In this document: positions 62,225 through 64,000 of the stretch, in pieces
How positions within the stretch are numbered: the stretch's first letter is position 1
Layout of the letters: every line of letters begins with the position of its first letter
NCBI GenBank assembly: GCA_902606525.1
Contig: CACLGW010000002.1
Coordinates: forward strand, 1-64,000
Source: an uncultured Bacteroidota bacterium
GTDB lineage: Bacteria > Bacteroidota > Bacteroidia > Flavobacteriales > Flavobacteriaceae
Length of the DNA stretch: 64,000 nucleotides
Direction of reading: 5' to 3'
Program-made: the position numbers and the translations under genes
Notes under the pieces: model-generated
Told to the model about the DNA's origin: nothing
The model's database searches: none
Seen by the model: only the letters and a program-made list of their open reading frames with translations

Positions 62225-63159
62225 AAAAATTAAGTGTTTCTAATCTTTTAGGTATCAAATATCTTCAATTAGACGATTTACACTTGATTTTTGAAACAGC
62301 TACTCACTTCAAGGAAGTTATCAACCGGCCAATAAAAAAAGTTCCAAGTTTAAGAGATATTACTATCGCTAATCTTTTTTTTGAAAATAGTACTCGTACT
62401 AAGCTTTCATTTGAATTAGCTGAAAAGCGCTTATCTGCAGACGTAATAAATTTTTCTGCTAATCAATCATCTGTTTCTAAGGGTGAATCCCTAGTAGATA
62501 CAGTAAATAATATTTTAGCTATGAAAGTTGATATGATTGTGATTCGTCACCCTAGTCCAGGTGCTTCACATTTTTTATCTAAAAAAGTAGATTCATGTAT
62601 AATAAATGCCGGTGATGGAACACACGAACATCCTTCTCAAGCATTGTTAGACACATATTCACTCAAAGAGAAGTTAGGGAATCTTCAAGGAAAACGTATA
62701 GCGATAATTGGGGATATATTACATTCACGTGTAGCGTTATCAAATATTTATGCTTTAAAAATATTAGGTGCAGAAGTTATGCTTTGTGCGCCAAAGTCAC
62801 TTTTACCCAAGAATGTTGATTCCTTAGGTGTAATGTCATCTTTGGACTTGATGGAAGTTTTGAATTGGTGTGATGCAGTCAACATATTACGTGTGCAAAA
62901 TGAGCGAATGGAATTAAATTATTTTCCTTCTTCTAGGGAATACAGTCAAAACTTTGGTTTAAATGGAGCACTTCTTAAAAAGTTAAAAAAAGATATTGTA
63001 ATCTTACATCCAGGGCCAATAAATAGGGGGGTTGAAATAACGAGTGATGTAGCAGATTCTGACCAAGCCATAATCTTAGATCAAGTTGAAAATGGAGTTG
63101 CTATTCGTATGGCTATAATTTACCTTCTTGGATCTCAATTAAATACCACTAAACCATGA
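62221..63159 (+). CDS. pyrB: aspartate carbamoyltransferase catalytic subunit
   Basis: FFENSTRTKLSFELAEKRL, HPSQALLDTYSL, LHPGPINRGVEI. Confidence 0.97.
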   Translation: MKKLSVSNLLGIKYLQLDDLHLIFETATHFKEVINRPIKKVPSLRDITIANLFFENSTRTKLSFELAEKRLSADVINFSANQSSVSKGESLVDTVNNILAMKVDMIVIRHPSPGASHFLSKKVDSCIINAGDGTHEHPSQALLDTYSLKEKLGNLQGKRIAIIGDILHSRVALSNIYALKILGAEVMLCAPKSLLPKNVDSLGVMSSLDLMEVLNWCDAVNILRVQNERMELNYFPSSREYSQNFGLNGALLKKLKKDIVILHPGPINRGVEITSDVADSDQAIILDQVENGVAIRMAIIYLLGSQLNTTKP

Positions 63160-63464
63160 TCAAGATAGAAGGATCAGACATTGGTTTAATTGATGATTCA
63201 AATGTTAATAACGAAGAAAATTGTAAAAGGGAATTAGTTTTGCAAGACTTAGATATAATAGTTGATTTTAAAAAAATTGTATCAAAAATTTCCTTTTTAG
63301 AAGAACTTTTCAAATATCAAAAAGAAAAAAACCGATCTATTGTATTTATTCTTCCTGTAGAACAACAAATTAATTACCCAGAAAAATGGGATTTTGTTCC
63401 TACTAAGGCAGAAGCATTAGATTTTATCTTTTTAGAACGAATACAACGAGATTTAGGATTTTAA
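63156..63464 (+). CDS. small conserved protein between pyrB and rnz
   Basis: 102 aa; overlaps pyrB stop; immediately 5' of rnz. Confidence 0.6.
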   Translation: MIKIEGSDIGLIDDSNVNNEENCKRELVLQDLDIIVDFKKIVSKISFLEELFKYQKEKNRSIVFILPVEQQINYPEKWDFVPTKAEALDFIFLERIQRDLGF

Positions 63465-63465
63465 T

Positions 63466-64000
63466 ATGCTTGAATTGACAATTTTAGGCTGTCATTCCGC
63501 AACGCCAATAGAAAATAAACATACATCTTCACAATTATTAGAAGCTGAAGGAAACCTATTTCTAATTGACTGTGGTGAAGGAACACAAATGCAGTTAAGA
63601 AAAGCTAATGCTAAATTTGCTCGTATTCAACATATTTTCATTTCTCATTTACATGGGGATCACTTTTATGGTTTAATCGGATTAATAAGCACATTTCGAT
63701 TACTTGGACGTGCTAAGCCACTCCATATCTATGGACCTAGAGGAATAAAAGAAATTATTACAATACAGCTAAAGATGGCTAAATCTTGGACTGATTATCC
63801 TTTATATTTCCATGAACTTTCTTCTTTAAAAAGCGAAACTATATATGAAGACGAGGTTGTTAGCGTATCTACCCTTCCATTAGATCATCGTGTTTATACC
63901 AATGGATTTCTTTTTACAATTAAATCTATAAATCGAAAAATTAATATCGAAGCGATCAAAGGTATTGACCTAGAGCCCCATCATTACAAACAATTACAAC
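63466..64000 (+). CDS. rnz: ribonuclease Z (truncated by window end; absent from ORF track)
   Basis: Translated by hand: MLELTILGCHSATPIENKHTSSQLLEAEGNLFLIDCGEGTQMQLRKANAKFARIQHIFISHLHGDHFYGLIGL... Confidence 0.95.
   Translation, partial: MLELTILGCHSATPIENKHTSSQLLEAEGNLFLIDCGEGTQMQLRKANAKFARIQHIFISHLHGDHFYGLIGLISTFRLLGRAKPLHIYGPRGIKEIITIQLKMAKSWTDYPLYFHELSSLKSETIYEDEVVSVSTLPLDHRVYTNGFLFTIKSINRKINIEAIKGIDLEPHHYKQLQ

Noticed and set aside
1-64000. CRISPR arrays, IS elements, prophage, defence islands, tRNA/rRNA
   Set aside because: None seen by reading: no spaced repeats, transposase or phage motifs, and no tRNA-like T-loop sequences; xerD is the housekeeping recombinase beside aroQ

Overview
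AT-rich, gene-dense chromosomal segment of a (probably marine, streamlined) Flavobacteriia/Bacteroidota bacterium. The taxon is inferred from protein families, conserved neighbourhoods and TTG-N(17-20)-TAnnTTTG promoters. About 57 protein genes are supported, nearly all core metabolism or information processing: leu cluster; panB; dnaK; a men-like cluster; ABC-F; fumC; infC-rpmI-rplT/thrS; murQ; icd; rplS; trmD; degP; dapF; mltG; dnaA; ribD; prmC; ligA; dapA-bamD-rpoZ-coaBC-porD-recN; fabI; coaE; a two-component pair; xerD/aroQ; lpd; two msrB; lon; cmk; rpsA; pyrR-pyrB-rnz. I saw no CRISPR array, phage, IS element, rRNA or tRNA. Best leads: (1) a four-gene locus holding a PAS-UbiA prenyltransferase fusion, a CPBP membrane protein, a hotdog thioesterase and a MenE-like enzyme whose AMP-binding P-loop has lost both glycines; (2) infC apparently starting at ATA, missed by the ORF track; (3) a matching sigma54-like TGGCATAA-N3-TTGT element upstream of both dnaK and lon; (4) 11-bp direct repeats between degP and dapF; (5) an rpsA leader with two crossing helices and a Lys-rich S1 N-terminal extension; (6) six of eight convergent gene pairs overlapping tail to tail, three sharing a single TTAA as both stop codons. 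No computation or database search was run; all family names come from reading motifs.
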